Shown here one piece after another: positions 41,184 through 50,058 of a stretch of 64,000 nt of DNA. Origin of the DNA: Procambarus clarkii (Eukaryota > Arthropoda > Malacostraca > Decapoda > Cambaridae); NCBI RefSeq assembly GCF_040958095.1, contig NC_091176.1, positions 45,144,855 through 45,208,854 of the forward strand, read 5' to 3'. The position numbers were made by a program, and so were the translations under genes. The notes under the pieces are model-generated. The model had not been told where the DNA came from, made no database searches, and worked only from the letters and a program-made list of their open reading frames with translations. How positions within the stretch are numbered: position 1 is the first letter of the stretch; each line of letters opens with the position of its first letter.

Positions 41184-42325
41184 TATATATTTTTATATAT
41201 GTATAAATAAAAGTAAACAATTAATATTATTATTATGATAAATAACAAAAGTATAATAGTATTATGGTAATTAAATATATTTGTGGGATGTATAACGGTG
41301 TAATGTCTAAGAGAATGTTCTTGAAGTTCCAATGATATTAACCTCAAAATCGACCCAGTTTCACATACATAAATAAATTTTTTATTAAAATTTGGGTCAA
41401 TGGGATGTATTTTTGAATTAGGATATAAGTAGGTTTTAGCTAAATTATAATTATGTGGATTACATAGAGCTTTACATCCTTTATTAAAAACTGCTTTCTC
41501 AAAAGATGAAGTTTGCAATAAACTTTCAATATCCATTGAATTACTACAGTTCCAATATAACTGCTCATCTAGAATGGTAGCTAAAGGATGGGAAGCATCT
41601 TCTATAATATTTTTTTTTTCATTGTGTACTAAACTTTCATTACAAAATCTTCGTTTATATTTGTCTCTTATGAGAAAAATTCGATCTCCAAAATTTACAA
41701 GACTATATCGAAAACATCCAGTATTAATTTTATTATGTAAACGCATAAATTCTATAAAACTCTCACTTGTTTCTAATTTTGAAATTTGTTTTAGAATGGA
41801 ACAGTATGGATAAATTTTAAACCACTCTTTAAATCTTGTCCAAATTATAATTGCCTGGATATTATTATATATATTATCATCATTAAATATTGTACATAGA
41901 GATTTTTCATCATATATTTCACAATCATTAAGACACGTAAGCAACATATTTACATCTTGTAAATAATTACAATAAATATAATATGGATATTTAGTCTGAA
42001 TATGTATCCGGAACATTTCTCGTACTTTTGTTCCATATATAAATGTTAATTTTCTTAAAAAATAAAGGTCACCACAAAGAAGTGCTTCTATATTTGCTTT
42101 GAAATTTTGAATATTAGTTTTGTTAGAAAATGCTAAGAGATTTGGATCAATGATTTTTTGAATATTTTCATCTCCTTTAATAATAATATCATTAAAATCA
42201 TCTAAAATCTTCTTTATAATAGCTGTATCATTTATATCTTGAATTTGTCCATATAATTTACCTATAGGAAGCAATAATAATTGATCTAAGGTATTAATAA
42301 TTTTAGTTGCTTCCTGTTTATTCAT
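41183..42325 (-). CDS. C-terminally anchored membrane protein, 380 residues
   Basis: From MNKQEATKI to a C-terminal tail anchor of about 25 hydrophobic residues (IILLLFIIIIILIVYFY). The long N-terminal region has helices and about ten scattered Cys, including a CEIYDEKSLC and a CFRYSLVNFG region. No known domain is visible. A tail-anchored protein would face the cytoplasm or virion interior. It lies 23 bases after the gene at 42349 and overlaps the next by TAATG. Tail anchors are frequent in envelope proteins of large arthropod viruses, but I cannot name a counterpart. Confidence 0.7.
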   Translation of the reverse strand: MNKQEATKIINTLDQLLLLPIGKLYGQIQDINDTAIIKKILDDFNDIIIKGDENIQKIIDPNLLAFSNKTNIQNFKANIEALLCGDLYFLRKLTFIYGTKVREMFRIHIQTKYPYYIYCNYLQDVNMLLTCLNDCEIYDEKSLCTIFNDDNIYNNIQAIIIWTRFKEWFKIYPYCSILKQISKLETSESFIEFMRLHNKINTGCFRYSLVNFGDRIFLIRDKYKRRFCNESLVHNEKKNIIEDASHPLATILDEQLYWNCSNSMDIESLLQTSSFEKAVFNKGCKALCNPHNYNLAKTYLYPNSKIHPIDPNFNKKFIYVCETGSILRLISLELQEHSLRHYTVIHPTNIFNYHNTIILLLFIIIIILIVYFYLYIYKNI

Positions 42326-42348
42326 TTTTTATTTGAAATTACATTACT

Positions 42349-43035
42349 TTAAGTTTTACAATATACAATTTTTTCAGTAATATATACCATATCTTTTTCA
42401 AGAACTGATTTTGAATGGTTACGAAGAAATGGAATAAAATCAAAGAACTGAGCAGCATTTTCTTCGTTAACCAATTTTTCAAAATTCGAAGGTGTAGTAA
42501 CATCACTGAAACCTAGTATTTGATGTTTTCTGTATGGAGACTGACTTATTAGTTGACGCATTTGTGAAACTGTCAGAAATACTTGACCAACAAATATACG
42601 ATGGAGCTGTAAATCTTCAGACCTAATCCACATTGTATAATCCAAATTTGGAGTTAACATGTTACCTAGGGCAAAACTTCCCGATATATGGCTAATATCA
42701 CCTAATTTTGTTTGAAATTCTTGATAATATCTGTTAACACCTGTATCACCCATGAGGTAATGTCCTAATACATACTGAGGCGAGCAAGATAAAAAATGTT
42801 TATCAAATTTTTCAATAATAGCTACATTACTTCCTAATTTAGATTTGTATTCTTTTACATATGTGATAAACTTATATAACTTTGAATCATAAACTAACGG
42901 AAATTCTTCCAAATCCCTATTTTTTTTATTTCCAATATTTTGGGGATTGTATAAATGTAACAAATGGGTATTGACATTTTGATGTTTCTGTGCCTCATGT
43001 AATTTTAAAATATCACACTTTGATAAACTGATCAT
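42349..43035 (-). CDS. Hypothetical protein, 228 residues
   Basis: Starts MISLSKCDILKLHEAQ. Visible segments: a hydrophobic-charged pattern of a globular protein, HYLMGDTGVNRYY, SGSFALGNMLTPNLD, and LTVSQMRQLISQSPY. No transmembrane segment or known motif. First of three consecutive minus-strand genes (42349, 41183, 40509) with gaps of 23 bases and then a stop-start overlap. Diverges from the gene at 43072 with 36 bases between starts. Confidence 0.65.
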   Translation of the reverse strand: MISLSKCDILKLHEAQKHQNVNTHLLHLYNPQNIGNKKNRDLEEFPLVYDSKLYKFITYVKEYKSKLGSNVAIIEKFDKHFLSCSPQYVLGHYLMGDTGVNRYYQEFQTKLGDISHISGSFALGNMLTPNLDYTMWIRSEDLQLHRIFVGQVFLTVSQMRQLISQSPYRKHQILGFSDVTTPSNFEKLVNEENAAQFFDFIPFLRNHSKSVLEKDMVYITEKIVYCKT

Positions 43036-43071
43036 TGTCTTATTTGATCTTATTATTTTTATATTTGAAAT

Positions 43072-43557
43072 ATGAAAGTGTTACCACCTCCTCCAGCCTT
43101 TGGGTCATCTAATCTCACCACCTCACAGTCGATATTAGGGAATCCAAAGAAGTTTTTAAAAATTACAAAACATGATGAAAATATAACTAAAATATTTGAA
43201 AAACTTTTCCAAGATAATGAATTGAAAATAAAGGAGGGTATTGAACATTTATCTACAACTATGATTCAAACTTCGTTGGAACACGTCCGTATTATTAGTC
43301 CACCTAGTACAGTGCAATGGGATATAGAGAGTGTGAGATGTGCTATGAATAAAAACAATTGTCCTACACATGAGAGAGAGAATGGAGAAAAAAAAGAGGG
43401 ATTACAGTTAACTCCACGAGAAGCTCAAATGGTATTATCAGATATATCATCATGTAATGCTAATGATAATGATAATATATTTTATCAATTATTTTTAAAA
43501 AGTCTTACCTCTCCAGATTTACCATCGCGAAGAATAGTCACTAGACTAAATATTTAA
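43072..43557 (+). CDS. Hypothetical protein, 161 residues
   Basis: Starts MKVLPPPPAFGSSNL. Pro-rich N-terminus, then a helical part (ITKIFEKLFQDNELKIKEGI) and a Glu/Lys-rich stretch (HERENGEKKEGL). No recognised domain. The following gene starts 11 bases after its stop. Confidence 0.6.
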   Translation: MKVLPPPPAFGSSNLTTSQSILGNPKKFLKITKHDENITKIFEKLFQDNELKIKEGIEHLSTTMIQTSLEHVRIISPPSTVQWDIESVRCAMNKNNCPTHERENGEKKEGLQLTPREAQMVLSDISSCNANDNDNIFYQLFLKSLTSPDLPSRRIVTRLNI

Positions 43558-43568
43558 TTATACAAAAA

Positions 43569-44129
43569 ATGTGTATGTATTATGATATTTTATTTTTCGT
43601 TATTCTTACTATTCTTAGTATTATTATTTGGTTTTATTTATTTATATATTTTTCACCAAATCAGATTGAAGTAAGTAAAAATCTGATACTAAACAATAAA
43701 AGAAAGACAATAGAAAAAGAATCTTTACCACTCATACCATACTCTATGGCTGTATATAAACATAATAATAAAAATACTAAAAATGAACGTGAAAATGTTT
43801 TTGTTCATATTATGCCTCAAAATTATCATTTTTTCGTAGAACAAGGCCAACTCATCTACCATCCTACTTCCCCCCCAAAGAATAATATATGTTGTACATT
43901 ATCAGAATTTCCTGAAATAGCATATGTTTTTTCTGTGGAAGAGTCAACTACTTCTTTAACTATTCCCCAAAAAACCAAAATGTGTCGCCGACCTCTTGAG
44001 TATTTAAAAAGTAACATATATACACTAATGACATATCGTTTACAGACACACCATTTAAAAAATCCACTAAAACTTCTCCATCATCTCGCACTCACAGGAC
44101 GTATAAAATTAATAAAAAATGATAACTAA
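43569..44129 (+). CDS. N-terminally anchored membrane protein, 186 residues
   Basis: Short MCMYYD start, then a hydrophobic segment (ILFFVILTILSIIIWFYLF), a basic linker, and a domain of about 130 residues with a CC pair and one more Cys. This looks like a signal-anchor protein. Its last 11 bases overlap the ATG of the RING gene. Several arthropod viruses have short N-anchored envelope proteins of this shape, but the sequence gives no family match that I can see. Confidence 0.6.
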   Translation: MCMYYDILFFVILTILSIIIWFYLFIYFSPNQIEVSKNLILNNKRKTIEKESLPLIPYSMAVYKHNNKNTKNERENVFVHIMPQNYHFFVEQGQLIYHPTSPPKNNICCTLSEFPEIAYVFSVEESTTSLTIPQKTKMCRRPLEYLKSNIYTLMTYRLQTHHLKNPLKLLHHLALTGRIKLIKNDN

Positions 44130-44616
44130 AGGAGAAAATATTTATTTACTTTATTTACAAGATCCCCAAAGAAATCGACATTATCTTAAACGAAAACGAA
44201 AACGAAAAAGAAAAAAACGTAATAAGGATAAAAAAAGATCATCATTACAAATGTACAGTAAATTCCATGAATTATCTAACATCAATAATTGTTATGTTGA
44301 TAATAAAAACTTGGTAGAAGCTGAAGTATATATTTTATGGAATTATGATCACATCACTATAAAAAATGAAGACCAGGAAGACTGTTATCTCCAACAGCAA
44401 AATCTTCCAGAAGCTTTAGCCATATATTCCAAATATGTCCGCTTTACTTGTCCAATTTGTTTAAATGAAAATAGCGATAAAGATCTTATAATATTACATT
44501 GTGGGCATGGTATATGTATTTCTTGTTACCAGATGGATAACTTTGACAAGTTATTTTGTGCCATATGTCGATGTAATAATCCACAAGTTTTAAAGGGTAT
44601 TGGTTCCTCTCAATAA
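44119..44616 (+). CDS. RING-finger protein, probable E3 ligase
   Basis: 165 residues. A strong basic cluster near residue 21-39 (KRKRKRKKRNKDKKR) is a likely nuclear signal. C-terminal RING: CPICLNENSDKD, CGHGICISC, then CAIC, in C3HC4 order with the His in the usual place. Ends QVLKGIGSSQ. Small RING proteins with a nuclear signal are typical of large viral genomes. The start overlaps the preceding gene. Confidence 0.8.
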   Translation: MITKGENIYLLYLQDPQRNRHYLKRKRKRKRKKRNKDKKRSSLQMYSKFHELSNINNCYVDNKNLVEAEVYILWNYDHITIKNEDQEDCYLQQQNLPEALAIYSKYVRFTCPICLNENSDKDLIILHCGHGICISCYQMDNFDKLFCAICRCNNPQVLKGIGSSQ

Positions 44617-45177
44617 TTGTTTAAATATTTCCAAGTGGCTGTATACTGAAAAGTTGGTATAGATATAGCTTTTACGAAATTGGGAAAGTTGTTGATTAAA
44701 AAATTTTCCTCTTTTAATATGATTTTTTAAAATACATACTACACTAATACTATTATCTTCGACTGATATAATAACATATGTTTTTCCAATTGATTTAATA
44801 AATAGTATAGCTACTAATAAAATTTCTCCAATTTCCTGAGAAACATTTATTTTTAAAATACCGTTACTGGTGATACTCAACATATTTGTATCACTTTTAT
44901 TTAAATAGATTACAGATATTGTTTGTAATGAGGATAAATTTGGTTGTGTTACCGCATTCTGTTGAAATTTTAATCTACCCTCAGGTGCTACAGGGGGGGA
45001 TGAGAATAAGAGAAAACATTCTTCTTCCAGATTGGGAACTTTTTTCCATAAATGAGGTATAATCTGAGTGTTTAGTACATTCATGAAGTTTGAATTCTTT
45101 ATTAGTATTTCCTCGCTCGCAAATTTCATTAGTAATTGACGCATCCAATAAGAACTTGGCATCTTTAATGTAGACAT
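44590..45177 (-). CDS. Hypothetical protein, 195 residues
   Basis: Starts MSTLKMPSSYWMRQLL. Beta-rich middle (TISVIYLNKSDTNML, ILKINVSQEIGEILLVAILFI) and basic C-terminal part. It overlaps, in another frame, the last 197 bases of the ORF at 44981-45301 and by 27 bases the RING gene on the opposite strand. It may be an independent gene with an overlapping start, or the frameshifted second half of the zinc-ribbon protein. Confidence 0.5.
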   Translation of the reverse strand: MSTLKMPSSYWMRQLLMKFASEEILIKNSNFMNVLNTQIIPHLWKKVPNLEEECFLLFSSPPVAPEGRLKFQQNAVTQPNLSSLQTISVIYLNKSDTNMLSITSNGILKINVSQEIGEILLVAILFIKSIGKTYVIISVEDNSISVVCILKNHIKRGKFFNQQLSQFRKSYIYTNFSVYSHLEIFKQLLRGTNTL

Positions 45178-45301
45178 TAATTGTGGCTGTTGAAAAACAC
45201 TTGGGACAATATTTATACTCGATGGGAATATTAAGAATCCAACAGAAAAATCCTGAACATTGTAAACAATAGTAAATTTTTGTATTAGATATATCCAACA
45301 T
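44981..45301 (-). CDS. Zinc-ribbon type protein
   Basis: 106 residues from MLDISNTKIYYC. CLQCSGFFCWI and YCPKCF form a C-x2-C pair of pairs spaced about 20 residues, as in zinc ribbons of RNA polymerase subunits and transcription factors. The C-terminal third overlaps the downstream ORF in another frame and is less structured (EKSSQSGRRMF). Transcription factor role is only a guess. It diverges from 45335 with 33 bases between starts, so the two share a very small promoter. Confidence 0.5.
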   Translation of the reverse strand: MLDISNTKIYYCLQCSGFFCWILNIPIEYKYCPKCFSTATINVYIKDAKFLLDASITNEICERGNTNKEFKLHECTKHSDYTSFMEKSSQSGRRMFSLILIPPCST

Positions 45302-45334
45302 TATATTTTTTAAATAATACAAAAAATAATTACA

Positions 45335-45772
45335 ATGAATAGTAATAACGGCTTACAACATGAAAATAACATACTTTTAGAATTAGATAATTTAATAATT
45401 GAACAATATATTGATGAAATTGATAAAATTTATAAAAATTATGAAAATTTTTGTTCAATATCTCGATTATATTCGTTATGTTCTAAAATTATGAATATAT
45501 TTAATATAGCCTCTATATTTTTATCTATTTTATTACCATCACAAAATTATAGTTTAATTTTTAGTTTAGTCGGTATATCATTAAATAGCATGTTTAGTAT
45601 TGATTTGCGTAAAGAAAAACTTCAACAAATTGTATCTGTATATTATCTCTATATTATTCCTGATTTAGAAAAGTTTATTTATGATAATATAAGCAAAGAT
45701 ATACGACAAATTCGGAATTTTCAACATGAGATAACTGCAGGGAACATTAATAACAAAATTAGTAATATTAAC

Positions 45773-45808
<36 letters not shown>

Positions 45809-46012
45809 CCTAGTCTTTCTTGTTTAGATAAAATTGCTCAAATGAAAGAAATTATAACAAATAATTATACAAAATATATGGGTGAAATGTTTTCTGTGCC
45901 TGTAAGCTTAACTTATGTAAATTATACAAGTATTATATTGTGCTTCAGCACATATATATTCCTATTCATTACTATTCCTCTAATACACATATACTTACCC
46001 CCTCTAATATAA
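45335..46012 (+). CDS. Hypothetical membrane protein with poly-Asn, 225 residues
   Basis: An N-terminal helical region (ELDNLIIEQYIDEIDKI) is followed by two adjoining hydrophobic segments near residue 55-85 (IASIFLSILLPS, LIFSLVGISL). Then comes a helix with charged residues, a run of 11-12 Asn encoded by AAT repeats, and a hydrophobic C-terminus (IILCFSTYIFLFITIPLIHIYL). Two or three membrane passes are likely. No family recognised. Confidence 0.6.
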
Positions 46013-46036
46013 AATTTTTGGTAAATATATAAAAAA

Positions 46037-47578
46037 ATGGATGAACATGTTATTGATCAAATATTTAGTAAATACCTAAACCAAAGTGATTTGGAATGTA
46101 TAAAACAGGAATTCAATCGTCCTATTTTTAATCCACGTACGCAACGAGAAATTATAACATATGTCGAAAATGAAGATGAAGAAACCAATAAACAACAATC
46201 TTCTCCTCCTATATCCACACTACAAAGGCGCAAAAAACGTTTATTACTTAACCCATCTAGTTTGAAGAATTACAAGTGTACGTTTGAAAAATTTGGCCGT
46301 TTTAAGCTTCAGCAAGTCGGTCGGGAGGCACCGGTTACACCAGATTTGATAAATATATATAATGTATATTTAAACCGGGATGCCAATTTAAAATATATGA
46401 CGCGTCTAACCAACGTTCGAACACTAAACAAGTACATCGTAGGTCCCATTCTTGGACAAGAAATGCGTCTTCCTCGTACATCTGTTAATTTACGCCGTAA
46501 CAATAAGCCTATTTTAGATAGCCGTTTGATCGCTCAGACGGTTGCTAGAATATGGAATTTTTCTCAGTCTGAACATGCTTACAAAATTTTACTTATATAC
46601 CATACAGGTCTTCGAGCCAAAGAAGCCAACAATGTAACTTATCGTAATGTTGTAGATGCATATTACCCAGCCACTCAGACTGTTGTTTTGCCAGTAGTAT
46701 ACAGTAAACACGGTAAGGATCGCAACATTCCCTTATTAAAAGGAGGGGCTTCCACTTTTTTTATTCAATACCTCATTCCCTATGCAAATAAGAAGATGTT
46801 ACGATTAACTCTACTGAAATATCCTGGGACAAATATAGCTGATCATTTGGATAAACCTATTTTTGATTCTAGTTACCAGAGTACACATAAAGTTTTTAAA
46901 AGTTATCTTTGGAAAGTTGCTAAAGAAAGAAATCAGAAATTATCTCCTAATGAAGAATATAGTGTTCAAGAAGATTTAAAAGGGGCAGGTCTCCATTCAC
47001 TCCGAGCTGATTTTGCTACACGTACTTTTAACAGTCTTTCAAGACAATTAGGTAAGAATCATATTTTACCTTTTAAAATTATTAGTGAAATTTTAGGACA
47101 TTCAAACGTTAAGGAATTTTTAAAAAGTTATATTAATCAAGGTGAAATAATAATGGAAGGTGGAAATGAAGAAGATGAAGAATTTAGTGGTGAGGATGGC
47201 GTTGGTGAAGTTAACCAATTGCTTACAAATGATGAAAGTATTCACTGGGGTAGCAATGCACGAATGGCCCTACGACACCGTTATCGTCATATGAATGTAA
47301 ATACAATCTCTAATTTGGAAGATCACACTTACCCATTGGCATCTAAAGAAGCTTCACCAACCATAAATAATAATTCTCTATCAATATCTAATAATAATAA
47401 TAATAATAATATACTTACTAATACAATTACAAATAACCCTATTGATAATATTGGTACAACTATTACTATCGATACTGCTACGACTAATGCTGCAGTTAAT
47501 AATATTAAGAATAATATTATTAATAATAGTAATAATGATGATAATAATAATAATAATAATCGAATCGTTTATATATAA
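46037..47578 (+). CDS. Tyrosine recombinase
   Basis: 513 residues. The catalytic domain at about residues 175-370 has all the expected residues: Arg in TGLRAKEA, a Lys in YSKHGKDRNIP, HSLR box (LHSLRADFATR), LGHS, and Tyr in KSYINQ. An N-terminal DNA-binding part (SLKNYKCTFEKFG) precedes it. The C-terminal 120 residues are low complexity and Asn-rich. Tyrosine recombinases cut and rejoin DNA through a phosphotyrosine link and may integrate or resolve viral genomes. I recall reports that endogenous nimaviruses carry such an enzyme and sit in TTAGG arrays, but I cannot check them. Cryptons and DIRS elements have comparable enzymes. Confidence 0.9.
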   Translation: MDEHVIDQIFSKYLNQSDLECIKQEFNRPIFNPRTQREIITYVENEDEETNKQQSSPPISTLQRRKKRLLLNPSSLKNYKCTFEKFGRFKLQQVGREAPVTPDLINIYNVYLNRDANLKYMTRLTNVRTLNKYIVGPILGQEMRLPRTSVNLRRNNKPILDSRLIAQTVARIWNFSQSEHAYKILLIYHTGLRAKEANNVTYRNVVDAYYPATQTVVLPVVYSKHGKDRNIPLLKGGASTFFIQYLIPYANKKMLRLTLLKYPGTNIADHLDKPIFDSSYQSTHKVFKSYLWKVAKERNQKLSPNEEYSVQEDLKGAGLHSLRADFATRTFNSLSRQLGKNHILPFKIISEILGHSNVKEFLKSYINQGEIIMEGGNEEDEEFSGEDGVGEVNQLLTNDESIHWGSNARMALRHRYRHMNVNTISNLEDHTYPLASKEASPTINNNSLSISNNNNNNNILTNTITNNPIDNIGTTITIDTATTNAAVNNIKNNIINNSNNDDNNNNNNRIVYI

Positions 47579-47669
47579 ATAAAAAAAATATGTAAATAAA
47601 TAATTAAATATATATTATACTATATATAACATGCAATCTTCTAACATTTATAATATATATATATAAAAA

Positions 47670-48743
47670 ATGGACAATAATTGTTTATTGTTAGCTTTCA
47701 ACTACATTCAAAAAACATCTTATGAACCAAATGATAGTTACTATAATCCCCGTCTTTATAAAAATCATATTCTTTATGAAGCTTCTGTTTTAGTAGTAAA
47801 TATGTCTAATGGTTTTTGTAATGTAGATAAATCAGCTTTTCATTTCCCTCTTAAAAATATTTATACATCTCTACATTTAAAGGCAGATGAAGATGAAATG
47901 ATTAGTGATGATGACGATGATGATTTGAATAAGTGCCTAGAATTGTTAGTAACCAAGTTTAATGTAAAATATGCTTGGGTTTATGGAATTAATCAAATCC
48001 TTTTTAAATTACCGGTATTGCAGTATCTTACTGTCTTTAATATAAGGAGTTCAACTATCTATAAATTTGGAGAAGAAATTAAATTAGATGAGTATTCCAT
48101 ACCAAAACCTATACAAGTTTATAATAAACGTAATAATTTTCCACCACCTTCACATAGTATAACTAATCTTTGTCAAATGCTCTCCAAAAATCTAATTAGA
48201 GGATATCAAGATTCTTTGAAGACTATTAATTTTTATGCAGATAGTAAAAAGAACCCAGATTGTAGACATTTACATTGTTCTTTACATTTCAAAGCCACCA
48301 AGAGCAATTCAACGTGTGCATGTTTATTAAATGAAATAAATCGCCTCATTCTCATGTTTTTATCCGCCAGTCAAGATCTATATTTAACCGAATACAAAGA
48401 ATATCTTAAATGCAATCCAAATCACAATGAACGATTCTGTCAATTCATGGCTGGACGTGAAGTTGAATTCAAACTACAAACGCTACTACTCAGTATGATT
48501 TATCCCGAAAAATTTCATTGGGACTGTTATAGAAATGAAAATGGGATTTATGTGTCAGTAAAACTAATAGATTATCCAAGGAAAAATATAGATAAATATA
48601 AATTAATTAAATGGCAAACTAGTCAATTTTCTAAGCTTATTATGACGGAAAAATCAATCAACCATCGAGATTCTAATTTCATTCAAAATATTATGATATT
48701 TTTGGGGTTTGATGAAATATATAATGTACATTTATTACCTTAG
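47670..48743 (+). CDS. Hypothetical protein, paralogue 1 (357 residues)
   Basis: Paralogue of 55235-56302. Conserved: LLAFNYIQ, HILYEAS, VVNM-NG, DKSAFHFPLKN, KYAWVYGINQILFKLPVLQ, HSITNLCQML, GYQDSLK, HCSLHF followed by STCACLLNEINRL, and WDCYRNENGI. The Cys-His-Cys-x-Cys cluster around residue 205-220 could bind a metal. The opening strands resemble an RNase H-like fold such as DEDD exonucleases or the Maelstrom domain, but the acidic triad is not convincing. Starts close behind a TATATATATATAAAA run. Confidence 0.65.
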   Translation: MDNNCLLLAFNYIQKTSYEPNDSYYNPRLYKNHILYEASVLVVNMSNGFCNVDKSAFHFPLKNIYTSLHLKADEDEMISDDDDDDLNKCLELLVTKFNVKYAWVYGINQILFKLPVLQYLTVFNIRSSTIYKFGEEIKLDEYSIPKPIQVYNKRNNFPPPSHSITNLCQMLSKNLIRGYQDSLKTINFYADSKKNPDCRHLHCSLHFKATKSNSTCACLLNEINRLILMFLSASQDLYLTEYKEYLKCNPNHNERFCQFMAGREVEFKLQTLLLSMIYPEKFHWDCYRNENGIYVSVKLIDYPRKNIDKYKLIKWQTSQFSKLIMTEKSINHRDSNFIQNIMIFLGFDEIYNVHLLP

Positions 48744-48752
48744 TAAATAAAA

Positions 48753-49757
48753 ATGGAATCTATTATTAATAGTAATTTATATTTACCTACATCATCTGAT
48801 GATTACTCAAGAATACTATCTTCAGATTCAATATCGTCATTACCTTTATTTTCACAAATTTCTTTACAACCCGAACCCGAACCCATACTTGAACCTGAAC
48901 CCATACTTGAACCTGAACCCATACTTGAACTTGAACCCGAACCCATACTTGAACCTGAACCCATACTTGAACTTGAACCAAGACCTAAACCTAAAATGGA
49001 ACCAGAATCAAAACTAGAACAACAAAAACAACCAGAACTATCAGATTTGCCATCTCCTAGACCACATTTCCCCAAAAAAGATAGAGGTAGTTTATATAGT
49101 CATGTATTTGATTATAAAGTGAAAAAGAATAATAAAGAATTACGACGATATCTATTGAAAATATACATTCAACAAAAATGTTCTCCTAAAAACAATGATG
49201 ATGAAATGTCTAAATTTATTTATGAATTTGGTAATCAAAATCTAGAGGATATGGACGATGAAGAATTGAAAAATATTATAAATATGATAACTTTGGTACA
49301 AAACATATTATCAGATCACTCTTATGTTAAAGACTTCTTTCAATTATTTAAAAATGTTTCTGAACAAATTAAAGACATTGCTCTCCAGAAATATCCTCAG
49401 TATTTATCGTCAATAAACCTAATTTTTAAGCAGATTATAATTAGTTTACAACGCATTGAAAATAACAAGAATGAACATGTTGACAAATTATTAATGCTTC
49501 TTTCATTAGACATGAAAGATATGAAACACTATCAACCAACTTCTTCTAGTACAATAATAATACATGCCTTGGTTCAAACTGGAATAAGTTTAATTATGTG
49601 TGGTATAATAGAATTTATTAATAATCGGGGTAAGGTTCAGGCAGAATACGATGCCAATCAATTCTTTAATTTAAAAGAACATGATGAAGAATTAATGGAA
49701 AATGTTGAAGACAATGATGATAATCCAATAAGAAAAAGATTCAAACCTTCTTCATAA
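48753..49757 (+). CDS. Acidic Pro/Glu-repeat protein with C-terminal hydrophobic segment
   Basis: 334 residues. An N-terminal Ser-rich part is followed by about ten EPEPILEPEP units (residues 37-80), a charged linker, and a helical middle (LEDMDDEELKNIINMITL). A hydrophobic stretch near residue 275-295 (IIIHALVQTGISLIMCGIIEF) suggests a membrane anchor, and the end is acidic then basic (PIRKRFKPSS). The repeat DNA is an 18-base CCCATACTTGAACCTGAA unit. Function unknown. Its start is 9 bases behind the previous stop. Confidence 0.65.
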   Translation: MESIINSNLYLPTSSDDYSRILSSDSISSLPLFSQISLQPEPEPILEPEPILEPEPILELEPEPILEPEPILELEPRPKPKMEPESKLEQQKQPELSDLPSPRPHFPKKDRGSLYSHVFDYKVKKNNKELRRYLLKIYIQQKCSPKNNDDEMSKFIYEFGNQNLEDMDDEELKNIINMITLVQNILSDHSYVKDFFQLFKNVSEQIKDIALQKYPQYLSSINLIFKQIIISLQRIENNKNEHVDKLLMLLSLDMKDMKHYQPTSSSTIIIHALVQTGISLIMCGIIEFINNRGKVQAEYDANQFFNLKEHDEELMENVEDNDDNPIRKRFKPSS

Positions 49758-50058
49758 AAAAAAATATTTAAACATCATATGTGTTCAAACATCAGGTACC
49801 TTAGAAAAATCTTACAATACATTATGCCTACTATACAGTCCATCTTGGATACATCAGTGACAATGAAACAGAAGTGAAGTGCATGTTGTATGATTATATA
49901 AAAGGAGTTGAATATCATCTGAGCCTTCAGTTTATTAGCAGTCAGGATGCCCTCCGCATCCTCTCCTTAAAGACAAACTGACATAATGGGAAATTACTTG
50001 GAGAAAGCTGAAACGAACCCCAAATCTAGAACTCAAGTCCCTTTTAGAAGAGGAAACA
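49758..50058 (+). promoter_or_regulatory. Promoter and leader of the vWA gene
   Basis: TATATAAAAGG at 49895-49905 and an initiator-like CCTTCAGTTT at 49924-49933, about 30 bases on. A leader of about 130 bases follows to the ATG at 50059. Confidence 0.65.

Noticed and set aside
40735..41238. Plus-strand Gly/Leu repeat ORF
   Set aside because: Antisense shadow of the NPNPSN gene, which has a proper start, a membrane segment and a neighbour overlap.
48787..49075. Overlapping Val/Gln and Ser/Gly repeat ORFs
   Set aside because: Shadows of the EPEPIL minisatellite in other frames.
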